A stretch of 48,019 nt of DNA from Candidatus Nitrosopumilus sp. (GCA_029881195.1 JAOUNB010000003.1:1-48019), one strand, 5' to 3'. Shown: positions 28,596 through 38,580, numbered from the stretch's first letter. Notes: generated from the sequence alone by a model not told the origin. Made by a program: numbers and translations.

Positions 28596-29624
28596 TTATT
28601 CATTGATAATTTTGATTAGTTTTTGAATAGGATTTTCCATTTGTGTAACTATTTTTTTTGCTCTTTTTTGTTTAATGCTGCTTGATGATTCAAAAACACT
28701 CTTAATATATCTGGAAACTTTAATTGGATCTGTTTCTCTTTTAATTAAACATTTTTTCACCAAAAAATTCTCAATTATATTCGGAACTGCGTTATACGAA
28801 ATTGTTGGAATCCCCATTAATGCTGATTCAGCCGTCATAGTTCCACCTGATCCTATGAAAATATCTGTATTACTTAACAAATATTTTCCATCAAATGTCA
28901 TTTTTATAACTTTGGCTTTTTTACCAATTATTTTTTGTATATTTTTAATCTGATTCGTATATCTACCCAGAATCACAATGTTTTCTTTATCATACTTGTG
29001 TACAATTTGTTTTATGATTGGAATTATTTTACTTGATTTTGAAGCATATGATGCTTCTTCTTCTTCTATTCTAATCAAAATATTTTTCTTATCACCGTCT
29101 TTAAATGGCAATGACTTATTTTGATTAATTTTTCTTTTGACAGTTACAACTGCATCTATAGCATTATATGAAATTATGTCATTTTTTTCAATTCCGTATT
29201 TTGAAAATTCATTTTTTGGAATCACATTCGGAATCAATAATTTTTGAATTAATGGTAATGTTAAACGCATTACTGCAGAAGCATGTGGTGAATCACAAAA
29301 CGCTACATGTTTAATTCCTAAACCAAATGAAATTCTGGCTGCTTCAGGAGAACAAAAACTAATTACTATATCTGGTGAAAATCTCTCAATTATTTTGAAA
29401 AGTTTTCCCATTCTACTAATACTGGCTTGAAGCTTGGTTTTTTTATCTCCGCCCCCATGTTTTCCAACAAAAACAAGGTTCAAATTACGTATTTTTGCTA
29501 ATTTTATAACTTCATTATAGTCTCTTGCCGTACACAAAATTTTGTATTTTTTTCCTAATTTTTCTATTATCAATTCAGAAAACAATAATTGTTTTGGAGT
29601 AAGAATATCTATCCATATTTTCAA
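28596..29624 (-). CDS. DUF354 family glycosyltransferase-like protein
   Basis: A 342-residue protein of the archaeal DUF354 (COG1817) family, which has a GT-B-like glycosyltransferase fold but no proven reaction. Recognisable family segments are KIWIDILTPKQLLF at the N-terminus, GKHGGGDKKTKLQ, DIVISFCSPEAARISFGLG, HVAFCDSPHA and DIFIGSGGTMTAESALMGIP. The start is TTG at 29624. Adjacent nucleotide-sugar-dehydrogenase-like genes suggest involvement in a glycan pathway. That link is inference. Confidence 0.85.
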   Translation of the reverse strand: MKIWIDILTPKQLLFSELIIEKLGKKYKILCTARDYNEVIKLAKIRNLNLVFVGKHGGGDKKTKLQASISRMGKLFKIIERFSPDIVISFCSPEAARISFGLGIKHVAFCDSPHASAVMRLTLPLIQKLLIPNVIPKNEFSKYGIEKNDIISYNAIDAVVTVKRKINQNKSLPFKDGDKKNILIRIEEEEASYASKSSKIIPIIKQIVHKYDKENIVILGRYTNQIKNIQKIIGKKAKVIKMTFDGKYLLSNTDIFIGSGGTMTAESALMGIPTISYNAVPNIIENFLVKKCLIKRETDPIKVSRYIKSVFESSSSIKQKRAKKIVTQMENPIQKLIKIINE

Positions 29625-29685
29625 GTAATTTTCATGATTCTAGTTAGTTCAATAAGTTTTTCTTAGTCTATTACTAGCGTAATGC

Positions 29686-30825
29686 ATGGGGAAAATCAAA
29701 GTAGTCGTTTATGGTCTAAGTACAGAGGGATATGCTATTGCATCACAAATGGCAATTAAAGGTGCAGACGTTTACATAATAGACGAATCCACACCCTCAG
29801 CAATTTCCCTAAAAGCAGAAATAGCTAAAACTTATCCTAACGTATCTTCACTAAAAGAAGATGAGCCTCTTTTGGCTATGGAACCAATTGATGTAGCCAT
29901 TTCTAAAGCTCAATATCTTTTCTTTACACCAAGAATTAGAAAAATAGGACAAGATATCAAAACTGAAATTCATTCCAAATTTAAGGACGCAGTAACTTCA
30001 TTGAAGAAAAATAGCTCTGTTGTTTTTACACTTCCAACAGGTTTTGGTGGAAATAATGAAAATATTTCATTACTTGAACATGTAACCGGTCTTGAGATTG
30101 GAAAACATATTTCATATTTTTATTATCCTTTAGAAGATCTAAACCAACAACCGAAAATTATTGGTTCTTTTAATGGAAAAGAGGATCCGGTACTTCATGA
30201 TTTACTTAACGTAGGGAAAAAAGAGAAAAAATTTGTAGCCATTTCATCATCAGAACATTTTCATGCTATTGATATCCTATCTAGATTTTCTAGTTTATGT
30301 AGTGTTTTAGAAGTTTGTAAATATGCTCAAGATGATGTAACAAAAAATGATCTTTCTTCAGATGATTTTCAGAAAATATTTCTAGATAACATGGTCAGTG
30401 GCCTATTTGATCTAAAATCTTTAGGTTCTTCATTCGAAGGTGCAAATTCACTCATGTATCTAATTAACGGAAGTGTAAAGGGAATTGATGGTTATATCAA
30501 ACGACTAATTGATGAAATTCGTGCAACTTTAAAGAAAAATGATCTCAAAGCAAGCAGAACAAAAATTGCATTATCTTGGACTCTTGATCAACATGCGATG
30601 CGTGGTGATAAAATTGACATGCTTCAAAATTTAACTTCTAGACTACGTGATTATATTGGTGATGTTGAAGCATATGAAGATCCAAATTTTGATTTATTTC
30701 ATAGTGATAAAACTACGATTATTGTAGCATGCTCTAAAAATGATTTTGATGTTATTGAAAAAACTAAACAAGATTCTGAATTAATCATCATTAAAGCTAA
30801 TCCTTTGTGTGAAACAATTCAATAA
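29686..30825 (+). CDS. Rossmann-fold protein, nucleotide-sugar dehydrogenase-like
   Basis: A 379-residue protein with an N-terminal dinucleotide-binding motif KVVVYGLSTEGYAIASQMA and a glutamate/aspartate after the second strand (VYIIDEST). A middle strand TLPTGFGGNNENIS and the helical segment SSEHFHAIDILSRFSSLCSV vaguely recall the UDP-glucose/GDP-mannose dehydrogenase family. I cannot assign a reaction. The GGxC catalytic loop was not found. It is divergent from the DUF354 gene and lies 26 bases upstream of grpE. Confidence 0.55.
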   Translation: MGKIKVVVYGLSTEGYAIASQMAIKGADVYIIDESTPSAISLKAEIAKTYPNVSSLKEDEPLLAMEPIDVAISKAQYLFFTPRIRKIGQDIKTEIHSKFKDAVTSLKKNSSVVFTLPTGFGGNNENISLLEHVTGLEIGKHISYFYYPLEDLNQQPKIIGSFNGKEDPVLHDLLNVGKKEKKFVAISSSEHFHAIDILSRFSSLCSVLEVCKYAQDDVTKNDLSSDDFQKIFLDNMVSGLFDLKSLGSSFEGANSLMYLINGSVKGIDGYIKRLIDEIRATLKKNDLKASRTKIALSWTLDQHAMRGDKIDMLQNLTSRLRDYIGDVEAYEDPNFDLFHSDKTTIIVACSKNDFDVIEKTKQDSELIIIKANPLCETIQ

Positions 30826-30851
30826 TGATATAAATTAGCTAAAAGACTATT

Positions 30852-31421
30852 TTGTTTGAATTGTCAAGTAATAATAATTCTGATGAAGTATCAATTAACG
30901 TAATATCTGAAAAACAAATAAATTTTGAAGATTCACAAGAAGAATCAGATTCCTCAATAAATATTGAGGAATTAACAAAATTATTAGATAAAGAAAAAGA
31001 AAAAACATCTGAGTGTGAAAAAAAATTAAAACACGTGTTAGCAGATTTTCAAAATCAAACCAAAAAAACACAATCCGATATAGAAAAAGGTGTTAATACA
31101 AAAGTAGATGAATTCATGTTGGATTTTCTAAAAATATATGATGATTTTATTCGTGCAAAAGAAGTGTTATATGATAATAAAATAAATTTAGATGGATTAG
31201 AATCTATTTTAAAAAACATGGATTCATTGTTGAAAAAATATCATGTATCCCAAATTGAATCTTTGGGAGAAATCTTTAATCCAAATTTTCATGAAGCAAT
31301 TTCTATTATTGTTGATCCTGATTTAGATGATAACACAATTACAAAAGAGATCAGGAAAGGATATATTTCTCATGAGAGAGTTATAAGACCGACATTAGTA
31401 GAAATTTCAAAAAAAGGATGA
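30852..31421 (+). CDS. grpE: Nucleotide exchange factor GrpE
   Basis: Co-chaperone that releases ADP from DnaK. The N-terminal 45 residues are acidic and disordered-looking. A long coiled coil follows ([28 protein letters not shown]...), and the C-terminal beta-domain carries [14 protein letters not shown] and [20 protein letters not shown]. The length of 189 residues is normal. The start is TTG. A TATA-like ATATAAATT occurs at 30828-30836. DnaK begins four bases after its stop, so the genes are one operon. Confidence 0.93.
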   Translation: MFELSSNNNSDEVSINVISEKQINFEDSQEESDSSINIEELTKLLDKEKEKTSECEKKLKHVLADFQNQTKKTQSDIEKGVNTKVDEFMLDFLKIYDDFIRAKEVLYDNKINLDGLESILKNMDSLLKKYHVSQIESLGEIFNPNFHEAISIIVDPDLDDNTITKEIRKGYISHERVIRPTLVEISKKG

Positions 31422-31425
31422 TAAA

Positions 31426-33261
31426 ATGGCTAAAATAATTGGAATTGATTTGGGAACAAGTAACTCTGCGGCAGCAGTAGTAATGGGTGGAAAACCATCA
31501 ATTATTCCAGCTGCTGAGGGTTCTACTGTTGGAGGAAAAGCATTTCCATCAGTTGTAGCATTTTCTAAAGATGGTGAACTTTTAGTTGGTGAGCCTGCAA
31601 GAAGGCAAGCAGTAACTAATCCTGATAGGACGATTGTTGCTGCCAAAAGGAAAATGGGAACAGAACATACTTTTAAAATTTTAGACAAAGAATACAAACC
31701 TCAACAAATTTCATCATTCATTCTCCAAAAAATTAAAAAAGATGCTGAGGCATTTATTGGTGAATCAGTAGAGAAAGCAGTAATTACGGTACCTGCATAT
31801 TTTGATGATAATCAACGTCAAGCAACTAAAGATGCCGGAACCATAGCTGGACTTGATGTAGTCAGAATTATCAATGAACCAACTGCTGCATCTCTGGCAT
31901 TTGGATTAGATAAAGCAAAAGAAGACATGAAAATTCTTGTCTTTGATTTTGGTGGTGGTACGTTAGATGTAACAATAATGGAAATGGGTGGTGGTGTCTT
32001 TGAAGTAATGAGTACATCTGGAGATACTCAGTTAGGTGGAACAGATATGGATAAAGTTCTGATTGATTATATTGTTGATGAATTCAAAAAGAAAGAAGGC
32101 GTTGATCTTTCACAAGATACAACTGCAATGACAAGAATAAGAGAAGCATCCGAAAAAGCAAAAATTGAATTATCAACTGTTATGGAAACTGATATTAATT
32201 TACCTTTTATTGCTCATGATCCTTCAGCAGGTGCAAAAAATCTTGAATTACGATTAACCAGAGCTAAACTAGATGAATTAATTGGACCAATCGTTGAACG
32301 ATGTAAACCTTCTATATTGAAAGCACTTGAAGATGCAAAACTTTCCACTTCTGATATAAATAAAATTGTCATGGTGGGTGGACCAACAAGAATTCCATTA
32401 GTTAAAAAATTTGTAAGTGAAATTATTGGTAAAGAAACTGAATCAGGTGTTGATCCTATGGAGGCTGTCGCAATGGGAGCAGCAATTCAAGCAGGAATTA
32501 TTGCTGGAGATGTTACTAGTGATATAGTCTTACTTGATGTCACTCCGCTAACATTAGGAATTGAAACCTTAGGTGGTGTAAGAGAACCCTTAATCGAAAG
32601 AAATACAACAATTCCAACTTCTAAAAGTAAAGTTTTCACTACTGCAGCTGATAATCAAACTGCTGTAACAATTCACGTGGTTCAAGGCGAACGTCCAATG
32701 GCAACTGACAATGTTTCATTAGGAAGCTTTAATCTTACCGATTTACCTCCTGCCCCAAGAGGGATTCCTCAAATTGAAGTAAAGTTTGATATTGACGCAA
32801 ATGGAATTATCAATGTAACTGCAAAAGATCTTGGAACACAGAAAGAAGCCAAAATTACTATTGAATCTACGTCAAAATTATCTAAAGAAGAAATTGAAAA
32901 ATTAAAAGAAGATGCAGAAAAATTCTCTGACGAAGATAAAATAAAGAAAGAAAAAATTGATCTAAAAAATGAGGCAGAAAGTTACATTTACACTACAGAA
33001 AAATTGGTTAATCATGATCTAAAGGACAAAATCACTCAAGAGCAAGGAATTAAAATTACAGATGCTGTAAAAGAAGTCAAAGAAGTTTTAGATAGAGAAC
33101 CAAGTGAACTGAAACCTAAACTTGAGGCATTACAATCTTTGGTTAACGAAGTAACTACAGAACTTTACAAAAATGCTTCACCACCTCCAGGTGCTGAAGG
33201 ACAAAGTGCAGAAACCCAAACAAATGAATCATCTACAACTGATGAAACAAAAACTAACTAA
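31426..33261 (+). CDS. dnaK: Hsp70 chaperone DnaK
   Basis: ATP-driven protein-folding chaperone of 611 residues. The nucleotide-binding domain has [14 protein letters not shown], the phosphate loops [13 protein letters not shown] and [11 protein letters not shown], and [12 protein letters not shown]. The substrate-binding domain begins near residue 360 ([16 protein letters not shown]). The lid ends in an acidic tail ([14 protein letters not shown]), without the EEVD of eukaryotic Hsp70. The sequence is bacterial in type, as in other Thaumarchaeota. It sits between grpE and dnaJ. Preceded by the GGATGAT run of the grpE 3' end. Confidence 0.97.
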   Translation: MAKIIGIDLGTSNSAAAVVMGGKPSIIPAAEGSTVGGKAFPSVVAFSKDGELLVGEPARRQAVTNPDRTIVAAKRKMGTEHTFKILDKEYKPQQISSFILQKIKKDAEAFIGESVEKAVITVPAYFDDNQRQATKDAGTIAGLDVVRIINEPTAASLAFGLDKAKEDMKILVFDFGGGTLDVTIMEMGGGVFEVMSTSGDTQLGGTDMDKVLIDYIVDEFKKKEGVDLSQDTTAMTRIREASEKAKIELSTVMETDINLPFIAHDPSAGAKNLELRLTRAKLDELIGPIVERCKPSILKALEDAKLSTSDINKIVMVGGPTRIPLVKKFVSEIIGKETESGVDPMEAVAMGAAIQAGIIAGDVTSDIVLLDVTPLTLGIETLGGVREPLIERNTTIPTSKSKVFTTAADNQTAVTIHVVQGERPMATDNVSLGSFNLTDLPPAPRGIPQIEVKFDIDANGIINVTAKDLGTQKEAKITIESTSKLSKEEIEKLKEDAEKFSDEDKIKKEKIDLKNEAESYIYTTEKLVNHDLKDKITQEQGIKITDAVKEVKEVLDREPSELKPKLEALQSLVNEVTTELYKNASPPPGAEGQSAETQTNESSTTDETKTN

Positions 33262-33309
33262 TTTTCTAATTCAATCATTTATACGGTAATAATTGTAAAG
33301 GTATGATTC

Positions 33310-34395
33310 ATGACAGCAAAACGTGATTATTATGAGGTTTTAGGAGTTTCTAAAACATCCTCTGCAGATGAAATAAAAAAACAATATAGAAAACTCGCTC
33401 TAAAATTCCATCCGGATCGCAACAAATCTTCTGATGCAGGGGAGCATTTCAAAGAAATTTCTGAAGCATATGCTGTCCTTTCTGACCCTGAAAAGAAACA
33501 ACTCTATGATCACCATGGTCATGCAGGTGTAGATGGAAGATATTCGAGTGAAGATATCTTCCAAGGTGCTAGTGGAGATTTTAGTGATATATTTGGTCGT
33601 GGTGGCGGAGGATTTGATTCTATTTTCGAATCAATCTTTGGTCGTGGTGGCGGAGGATTTGGTTTTAATCAACAACGAGGTTCGGATATTCTCTATGAAA
33701 CTTCAGTAACATTAGAAGATGTTCTTCATGGAAAAAAAATGGAAATTGATTTAGCAAAACAAATTCGATGTGATATTTGTAATGGAACTGGATGTAAACC
33801 TGGAACCAATAAGAAAACATGTTCGACATGTAATGGTCAAGGACAAGTAAGACAAACTCGCAATATGGGATTTGCTTCTTTTGTAACTGCAGAACCATGT
33901 TCCACATGTAATGGTCAAGGCTCGATTATTGAGACTCCATGTAATGAATGTAGAGGTCAAGGAAAGAAAAAAGGTAACAAAAAGATTACTTTTGAAATTC
34001 CACCTGGGATTGATACAGGAGATTATACAGTTCCAAATGAAGGAAACGAGGTTTCAGGAGGTTCTAATGGTGACTTGATAGTACGAGTTAGAATTCAACC
34101 TCATTTAAAATTCAAAAGAGACGGAAAAGATATTTTTTATGATCAAGACGTCTCTATGATTGATGCTACATTAGGATGTGAGATTGTTATTCCAACTTTA
34201 GATGGAACCGAAAAAATCAAAGTTGATTCTGGTAGTCAACCAAATACTATAATCAAACTAAAGGGAAAAGGAGTACCCCACATCAATTCTAGAGGTAAGG
34301 GAGACCAATATGTTCGAATTGTGGTGAATATTCCAAAAAAACTCAGTAAACATCAAAAAAAGCTTCTAGAGGAATTTCAAAAAGACGGTGACTAA
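33310..34395 (+). CDS. dnaJ: Co-chaperone DnaJ (Hsp40)
   Basis: Stimulates DnaK ATPase and presents substrates. The J domain covers residues 1-70 with the HPD motif in KFHPDRNK. A Gly/Phe-rich region (residues about 75-120, with the segment [16 protein letters not shown]) follows. Four CxxCxGxG zinc repeats appear in order: [25 protein letters not shown] and CNECRGQG. The C-terminal substrate domains end at 361 residues. An AAAGGT element and a TATA-like TTTATAC (33278-33284) precede the ATG, so it may also have its own promoter. Confidence 0.97.
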   Translation: MTAKRDYYEVLGVSKTSSADEIKKQYRKLALKFHPDRNKSSDAGEHFKEISEAYAVLSDPEKKQLYDHHGHAGVDGRYSSEDIFQGASGDFSDIFGRGGGGFDSIFESIFGRGGGGFGFNQQRGSDILYETSVTLEDVLHGKKMEIDLAKQIRCDICNGTGCKPGTNKKTCSTCNGQGQVRQTRNMGFASFVTAEPCSTCNGQGSIIETPCNECRGQGKKKGNKKITFEIPPGIDTGDYTVPNEGNEVSGGSNGDLIVRVRIQPHLKFKRDGKDIFYDQDVSMIDATLGCEIVIPTLDGTEKIKVDSGSQPNTIIKLKGKGVPHINSRGKGDQYVRIVVNIPKKLSKHQKKLLEEFQKDGD

Positions 34396-34399
34396 CTAA

Positions 34400-34939
34400 A
34401 TGAAAATTGCTTTAGATGTTGATGGAGTACTTGCTGATGTAATAATACCTTGGTTAAATTATAGTAATACCATTCGACCTAAAATCTCAAAATATGATAT
34501 CACTGATTGGAATTTTTGGAAGAATTATCAAATCAATCAATATGATTTCTATACAGAATTAAGTTCTTGCTGGAAAAATTGGAATTCTATACCTCCAACT
34601 GAAGAGGATCTATCTTCTATCACAAAAAATCTTTTAAAAATCGGTCAAGTAGATATTGTTACTGCAAGAGAATATTCAACTGATTCTTTTGTAAAAAATT
34701 GGCTTAATCACTACAACATATATTTTGATAATTATGTATCTGTAATTGATGGACCAATGAAAGCTAATTTAGATTATGATGTTTTTATTGATGATTCACC
34801 ACTTAATGCACTAAAATTTCTTAAAAATAAAAAAAAAGTAATTCTATACTCACAACCATGGAATCAACATATTTCTGAAGATAAAATAGATAGAATTTCA
34901 ATCCTTGCAGAATCTATAGAGAAAATTAAATCAATTTAG
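34400..34939 (+). CDS. HAD-superfamily 5'(3')-deoxyribonucleotidase-like protein
   Basis: A 179-residue HAD-fold protein. The nucleophile motif is IALDVDGVLADV at the N-terminus (DxDxV). VDIVTAREYSTD supplies a motif II-like Thr, and DYDVFIDDSPLNA the C-terminal acidic motif IV. Size and motif spacing resemble the NT5C/5'(3')-deoxyribonucleotidase group, but a substrate cannot be stated. It starts five bases after dnaJ, probably on the same transcript. Its end overlaps a small convergent gene by four bases. Confidence 0.75.
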   Translation: MKIALDVDGVLADVIIPWLNYSNTIRPKISKYDITDWNFWKNYQINQYDFYTELSSCWKNWNSIPPTEEDLSSITKNLLKIGQVDIVTAREYSTDSFVKNWLNHYNIYFDNYVSVIDGPMKANLDYDVFIDDSPLNALKFLKNKKKVILYSQPWNQHISEDKIDRISILAESIEKIKSI

Positions 34940-35100
34940 TCTTTTACAAATCTTCTAACATTTACTAGATGTCCATTTCTTACATGAGAAGAATAAGTTA
35001 TACTCACTAACTCCTTTATTTTTTCATCATCGTAGAATTTTAAATTATATTGTCCCAAGACCTTTTTACAATTTGAACAATATACTTCATTAAATTCCAT
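34936..35100 (-). CDS. Small hypothetical protein with one CxxC pair, 54 aa
   Basis: A 54-residue ORF beginning MEFNEVYCSNCKKVLGQYNL and ending VNVRRFVKD. The single CSNC pair looks like half a zinc knuckle, so it may bind metal as a dimer or simply be degenerate. It is convergent with the HAD gene, overlapping by four bases. About 75 bases separate its ATG from tRNA-Leu. Function is unknown. Confidence 0.6.
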   Translation of the reverse strand: MEFNEVYCSNCKKVLGQYNLKFYDDEKIKELVSITYSSHVRNGHLVNVRRFVKD

Positions 35101-35176
35101 TTTTTCTCTTGATCAATTATATTATTTTTTCATAATATAATAAAGAAACTTATTCTAGATTTCAAAAATTTACAAT

Positions 35177-35261
35177 GCGGGAGTCACCCAGCCTGGTCAA
35201 CGGTGTAAGGTTCAGATCCTTATCTCTTAGGAGTTCGTGGGTTCAAATCCCACTTCCCGCA
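35177..35261 (+). tRNA. tRNA-Leu (CAG anticodon), probable integration site
   Basis: A class II tRNA of 85 bases. The acceptor stem is GCGGGAG/TTCCCGC, with a G-U closing pair and discriminator A. The anticodon stem TAAGG/CCTTA encloses TTCAGAT, giving CAG (codon CUG). A long variable arm (TCTCTTAGGAGT) follows, then the T arm GTGGG-TTCAAAT-CCCAC. A broken tyrosine integrase begins 58 bases downstream, the usual layout when an element has integrated at a tRNA 3' end and left the tRNA intact. Confidence 0.95.
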
Positions 35262-35318
35262 CTACATATAGGGTGGAAATACTTAATATTTTGATATATC
35301 TAGTAATATTGTTCCCAA

Positions 35319-36495
35319 ATGATTCCGCAAGAGATTCAAGAAGACATCAACTCCAAGTCAGTCAAGAATTTCCTAAAGGGGTTCCACTCAGAATTCACAA
35401 AAGAATCCTACTGCAAAAAGCTTGTGCAGTTTTTGGAATTTCACAATGACATTGCAACAGCTGGATCAATTATTGCAAAAAGCAAAAAAGAATCCAAAAA
35501 CAGTTCAGCACATGATTATTGATTACATTGAAGAGAGAAAGTCCAAGGTAAGCGGCTCTACTTTACAGCAGACAAGATCTGCACTAAAACATTTTTTTGA
35601 GATGAATGATATTAAAGACAGCATAAACTGGTCAAAGATATCCAAGCTGGTCTCTTATGCAAAAAAGACTGGCAGTGACAGAGCGCCTACAGTTGATGAG
35701 ATTTGTCTCATGTTAGAATCAGCTGATGCCAGAACAAGATGTGTAATACTGATTTGCAGCAGCTCAGGAATTAGAGTTGGAGCATTTGATAAAATGACGT
35801 GGGGTGACGTATCCCCAATTTATCAAAAAAATAATGACGATGAGGAGAAAATCTTGATAGCTGTCAAGCTTACAGTATACAAAAAAGAAAGAGACGAATA
35901 CGTTACATTTGTAACGCCGGAATGCTATTCTACATTAGAACAATACAAAAAATCAAGAGAATCAATTGGTGAAAAATTACTTCACGGTCTCCGCTAATCA
36001 GAGATTCTTGGGACAATCACAAGTATCGTAAAGATAAAAGAAAAGAACCGAAAATGGCAAAACCACTGGCATCAAAAACCATAGCTAACATGATGGAGAA
36101 TTTCTAAAGAAAATCAACATGCGAGAAGCTAACTCTGGCAAACATGAATTCAAGCAGATTCACGGTTTTCGCAAGTTCTTTAAGAATAATGCAGAGCGTG
36201 CCTGCAAGACAATAGATGTTGAAAAGTTAATGGGTCATACTGAAAACTATTACAAGCCTTCTCATGACTATCTTTTATCAGAATACATCAAGGCTTTCCC
36301 TATTTGACAATATCTGAAATACTGAATCTTAAAGACAAGCTAAAGGAGCAGATAGTAATTAGTGACAGAAAAGTAGGCGAGATAGAACGAGACAACATAT
36401 CATTGCAAGACAGACTAAACAAGCTTGAGAGTAGTTATGGTTCTCTCAAAGAGATACTGGAGGATGTCTTGCTTGCAAGGACAAAATTAAAATAA
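35319..36495 (+). pseudogene. Tyrosine recombinase/integrase, multiply frameshifted
   Basis: An archaeal tyrosine integrase in at least five reading-frame pieces. The start (MIPQEIQEDINSKSVKNFL) shifts frame between 35440 and 35520 into PKTVQHMIIDYIEERKSK. The catalytic Arg-I region reads CSSSGIRVGAFDKMTWGDV. A second shift near 35985 leads to SPLIRDSWDNHKYRKDKR. A third near 36100 leads to EFLKKINMREANSGKHEFKQ. The HxxR box is IHGFRKFF, and the Tyr nucleophile is in MGHTENYYKPSHDY. A fourth near 36302 reaches a coiled-coil tail (LTISEILNLKDKLKEQI). The order is intact, so this is decay in place rather than rearrangement. It cannot make an active enzyme as read. Confidence 0.85.
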
Positions 36496-36596
36496 TAACT
36501 AATCTCAATGGATTCTTGCATGAAACTAACCAGAGTAGAACACCATTAGTCATGACATTCAGGAATTATTCAAATGATTCATTGATATATCAGTAA

Positions 36597-37034
36597 TTCA
36601 ATTCGGGAGAAAAGAAGATCAAGAAGCCTGATTTTATCATAAAAAAGAAGAAAATTCTTGACTATGATCTTGATGGGACAGGAAGAGAGGAAAAAAGCAC
36701 CATGGAGATAGTAGCTGTAGGCTCCTGCAAGTCATACACACTAAAGGACCAACCAAATAAAAAACAGCGCAGAATATCATCTGATGACTGTATACCTGAG
36801 ATAACTCTTGCAAAAAAACTTCAGATACCAATGATTATTCTTGTGACAAACAGAAACAACAGGCGTTGTGCATTAAAGATATCTTATGATGAGCTGGTAA
36901 ATGAAGACGGCAAAGAAAAGAGATGGAGTGGAATCTCGACACCTGTAATATTGTCTCAAGATGATCCAGAGTTTGGCCAAGAACTAGAAGAAAAGTTTTG
37001 TAGTGTTTTGGCATCAATTGGAGCTAGAGTATAA
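36597..37034 (+). pseudogene. Hypothetical fragment, possibly N-terminally truncated
   Basis: The frame is open from just after a TAA at 36594-36596, with no start codon until the ATG at 36702 (MEIVAVGSCKSYTLKDQ). The upstream part KKPDFIIKKKKILDYDLDG still looks protein-like. This suggests that the real N-terminus was lost. The visible C-terminal part includes PMIILVTNRNNRRCALKISY and EFGQELEEKFCSVLASIG. I do not recognise a family. Its position after the broken integrase fits debris of the same element. A 110-residue protein from 36702 may still be made. Confidence 0.5.
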
Positions 37035-37122
37035 TACTGCTTTAACCTATTTTGAATTCATCTTTTCTTATTCACAGATTTTGCTTGGACTATTGCTGTA
37101 TGACTGAAACAATTACTAATGA

Positions 37123-37131
37123 TTTTTATAC
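37123..37131 (+). promoter_or_regulatory. Candidate TATA box of the toxin-antitoxin pair
   Basis: The sequence tttttatac lies 22-30 bases upstream of the antitoxin ATG at 37153 and partly overlaps the palindrome that follows. The spacing suits an archaeal TATA box with a leaderless or very short leader transcript. Confidence 0.45.
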
Positions 37132-37139
37132 CATGGTAT
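37128..37139. promoter_or_regulatory. Palindromic operator of the toxin-antitoxin pair
   Basis: A perfect 12-base palindrome, ataccatggtat, overlaps the TATA box. The seven bases catggta recur exactly 20 bases downstream (37132 and 37152), about two helical turns, with the second copy spanning the antitoxin start codon. This is the layout expected when a ribbon-helix-helix antitoxin represses its own promoter cooperatively. The binding itself is inferred. Confidence 0.5.
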
Positions 37140-37152
37140 GCTATAGTACAAC

Positions 37153-37383
37153 ATGGTACGAACTACCATCCAATTAAACAAAAAGACAAAGGACGTCTTG
37201 GAAAAACAAAAACTATACCCAAATGAAACCTTTGATCAGATAATTCAGAGATTGGTTAAAAAAAGAGACTATGATGATGAACTATCACCTCAAACAATAA
37301 AAGATATTGAAGAGGGAGTAAAAGATATCAAAGCAGGCAGAGTATACACTACTGAGCAGATAAACAAAGAATTAGGATTATGA
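37153..37383 (+). CDS. Antitoxin, RHH-like
   Basis: A 76-residue antitoxin-like protein. The start MVRTTIQLNKKTKDVLEKQK matches an N-terminal ribbon-helix-helix DNA-binding unit. Its acidic middle (DDELSPQTIKDIEEGVKDI) and the C-terminal segment AGRVYTTEQINKELG are the usual toxin-neutralising part of RelB-like archaeal antitoxins. Its stop overlaps the toxin start (ATGA), so the pair is translationally coupled. A palindromic operator precedes it. Confidence 0.75.
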   Translation: MVRTTIQLNKKTKDVLEKQKLYPNETFDQIIQRLVKKRDYDDELSPQTIKDIEEGVKDIKAGRVYTTEQINKELGL

Positions 37384-37622
37384 TAATGACCTGGAGCGTC
37401 ATATGGTCTTCCAGATCAGTTAGACAGTTAAAAAAACTAGATAAAAAACAGGTCAGAAGAATTAGAGATGCAGTTTTGGAAATAACGGAGAATCCATTTA
37501 TTGCAGTAAGAAAACTATCTGATTCTGTATTTTTTAGAATGCGTGTAGGGGATTTTAGAATAATTATGGATTTAAAGCAAGGAAAGATGATTATCTTCAT
37601 AGTGGAAGTTGATCATAGATGA
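37380..37622 (+). CDS. RelE/ParE-family toxin
   Basis: An 80-residue RelE/ParE-type protein. Family marks are WSSRSVRQLKKLDKKQVRRI in the N-terminal helices, NPFIAVRKLSDSVFFRMRVGDFRII in the central sheet, and MIIFIVEVDHR at the end. Family members usually continue a few residues past the HR. Here a TGA is followed in frame by CGT GTA TAT GAT TGA, coding RVYD, so the last five codons look cut off by a point mutation. Whether it is still toxic is uncertain. Confidence 0.75.
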   Translation: MIMTWSVIWSSRSVRQLKKLDKKQVRRIRDAVLEITENPFIAVRKLSDSVFFRMRVGDFRIIMDLKQGKMIIFIVEVDHR

Positions 37623-38291
37623 CGTGTATATGATTGATGTTTTCCTGATGACAAGCATCCTATAGTTCAAATCTAATCCAAGTTTAATCAAGGAACCATT
37701 CACATCGACTTTTATGATGACAAGGACCTCAGTGATAACATCAAATCATTAATGGAAAAAGATTTGCTAGAATAATGATGAAAAGTCAGGAACAATCGAT
37801 CCCTAACACTATTGGAAATTTTGTTAACCTAGGGGGTAAGTATCCTGATGATATCATAACGTCATTCTACTATAACCAATATCGGACACCGCTGCTGAAT
37901 CTACATTTGATTTATTGCTATTACAACAACTGGAACAGATAGTATTTGAATAAAATTTTTGTAGGAAAGCACAATCACTATGAATGTTTGTAATCTATCT
38001 AGTACTACCCTAAACTATTCAAAACTACACCTATTATTATACAGAAAAACTGTGTTTTGAGAATTATTGATGATATATGATTATAAGATAATCTGGAACT
38101 ATGAATATGTGATTATACTGTAATCTATAATTTGATAACATTGGTTCTGACGAATCTCTAATATTGTAGATTCTACTGTCTTGATTCCTTACTTTAAACT
38201 TCATTCATGTTTTATAGAAAGGTACAAAAAATATTTTATATTTCTCATCAACAATAAACTATAGTTTATCAACCGTACATCGTATCAATTC

Positions 38292-38580
38292 ATGATTAAT
38301 CTGGATTTTTCAAACAGAAAGAGTCTATTCAAACTCATTTTTCATCTAAATCTCGTTGTATTCACCTATAATGTTGAATATTATCCATATGGAGGTATTA
38401 TTGGACATATCTTTGAAACATATGATTCTGTAGATAATATTTATACAATATACATTATGATTCTTAACTACTTGTAGTTGGAGCTACTACATTTTTTATC
38501 TCAAAAAGAATCTTGACGAAACTTTCAGGCAGATCAAAATCAATCATTCTATTGATCTCTCTTATGATTCTGAGTATTTA
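38292..38580 (+). pseudogene. Possible broken membrane protein
   Basis: One frame reads to 38477 with GGIIGHIFETYDSVDNIYTI and then YIMILNYL. A neighbouring frame continues after it as VVGATTFFISKRILTKLSGR and then ILLISLMILSIY. The two hydrophobic halves join naturally across a one-base shift near 38476, suggesting a membrane protein fragment. No family is recognised, and the region is AT-rich enough to make chance open frames common. Confidence 0.3.

Noticed and set aside
33665-33907. Minus-strand ORFs opposite dnaJ
   Set aside because: They are antisense to the CxxCxGxG zinc repeats and are explained by that repetitive coding.
35198-35245. Possible intron in tRNA-Leu
   Set aside because: The extra bases form the long variable arm of a class II tRNA; the anticodon stem is continuous.
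35237-35449. 70-residue ORF beginning inside tRNA-Leu
   Set aside because: It reads across the tRNA and the integrase start in a different frame and has no features of its own.
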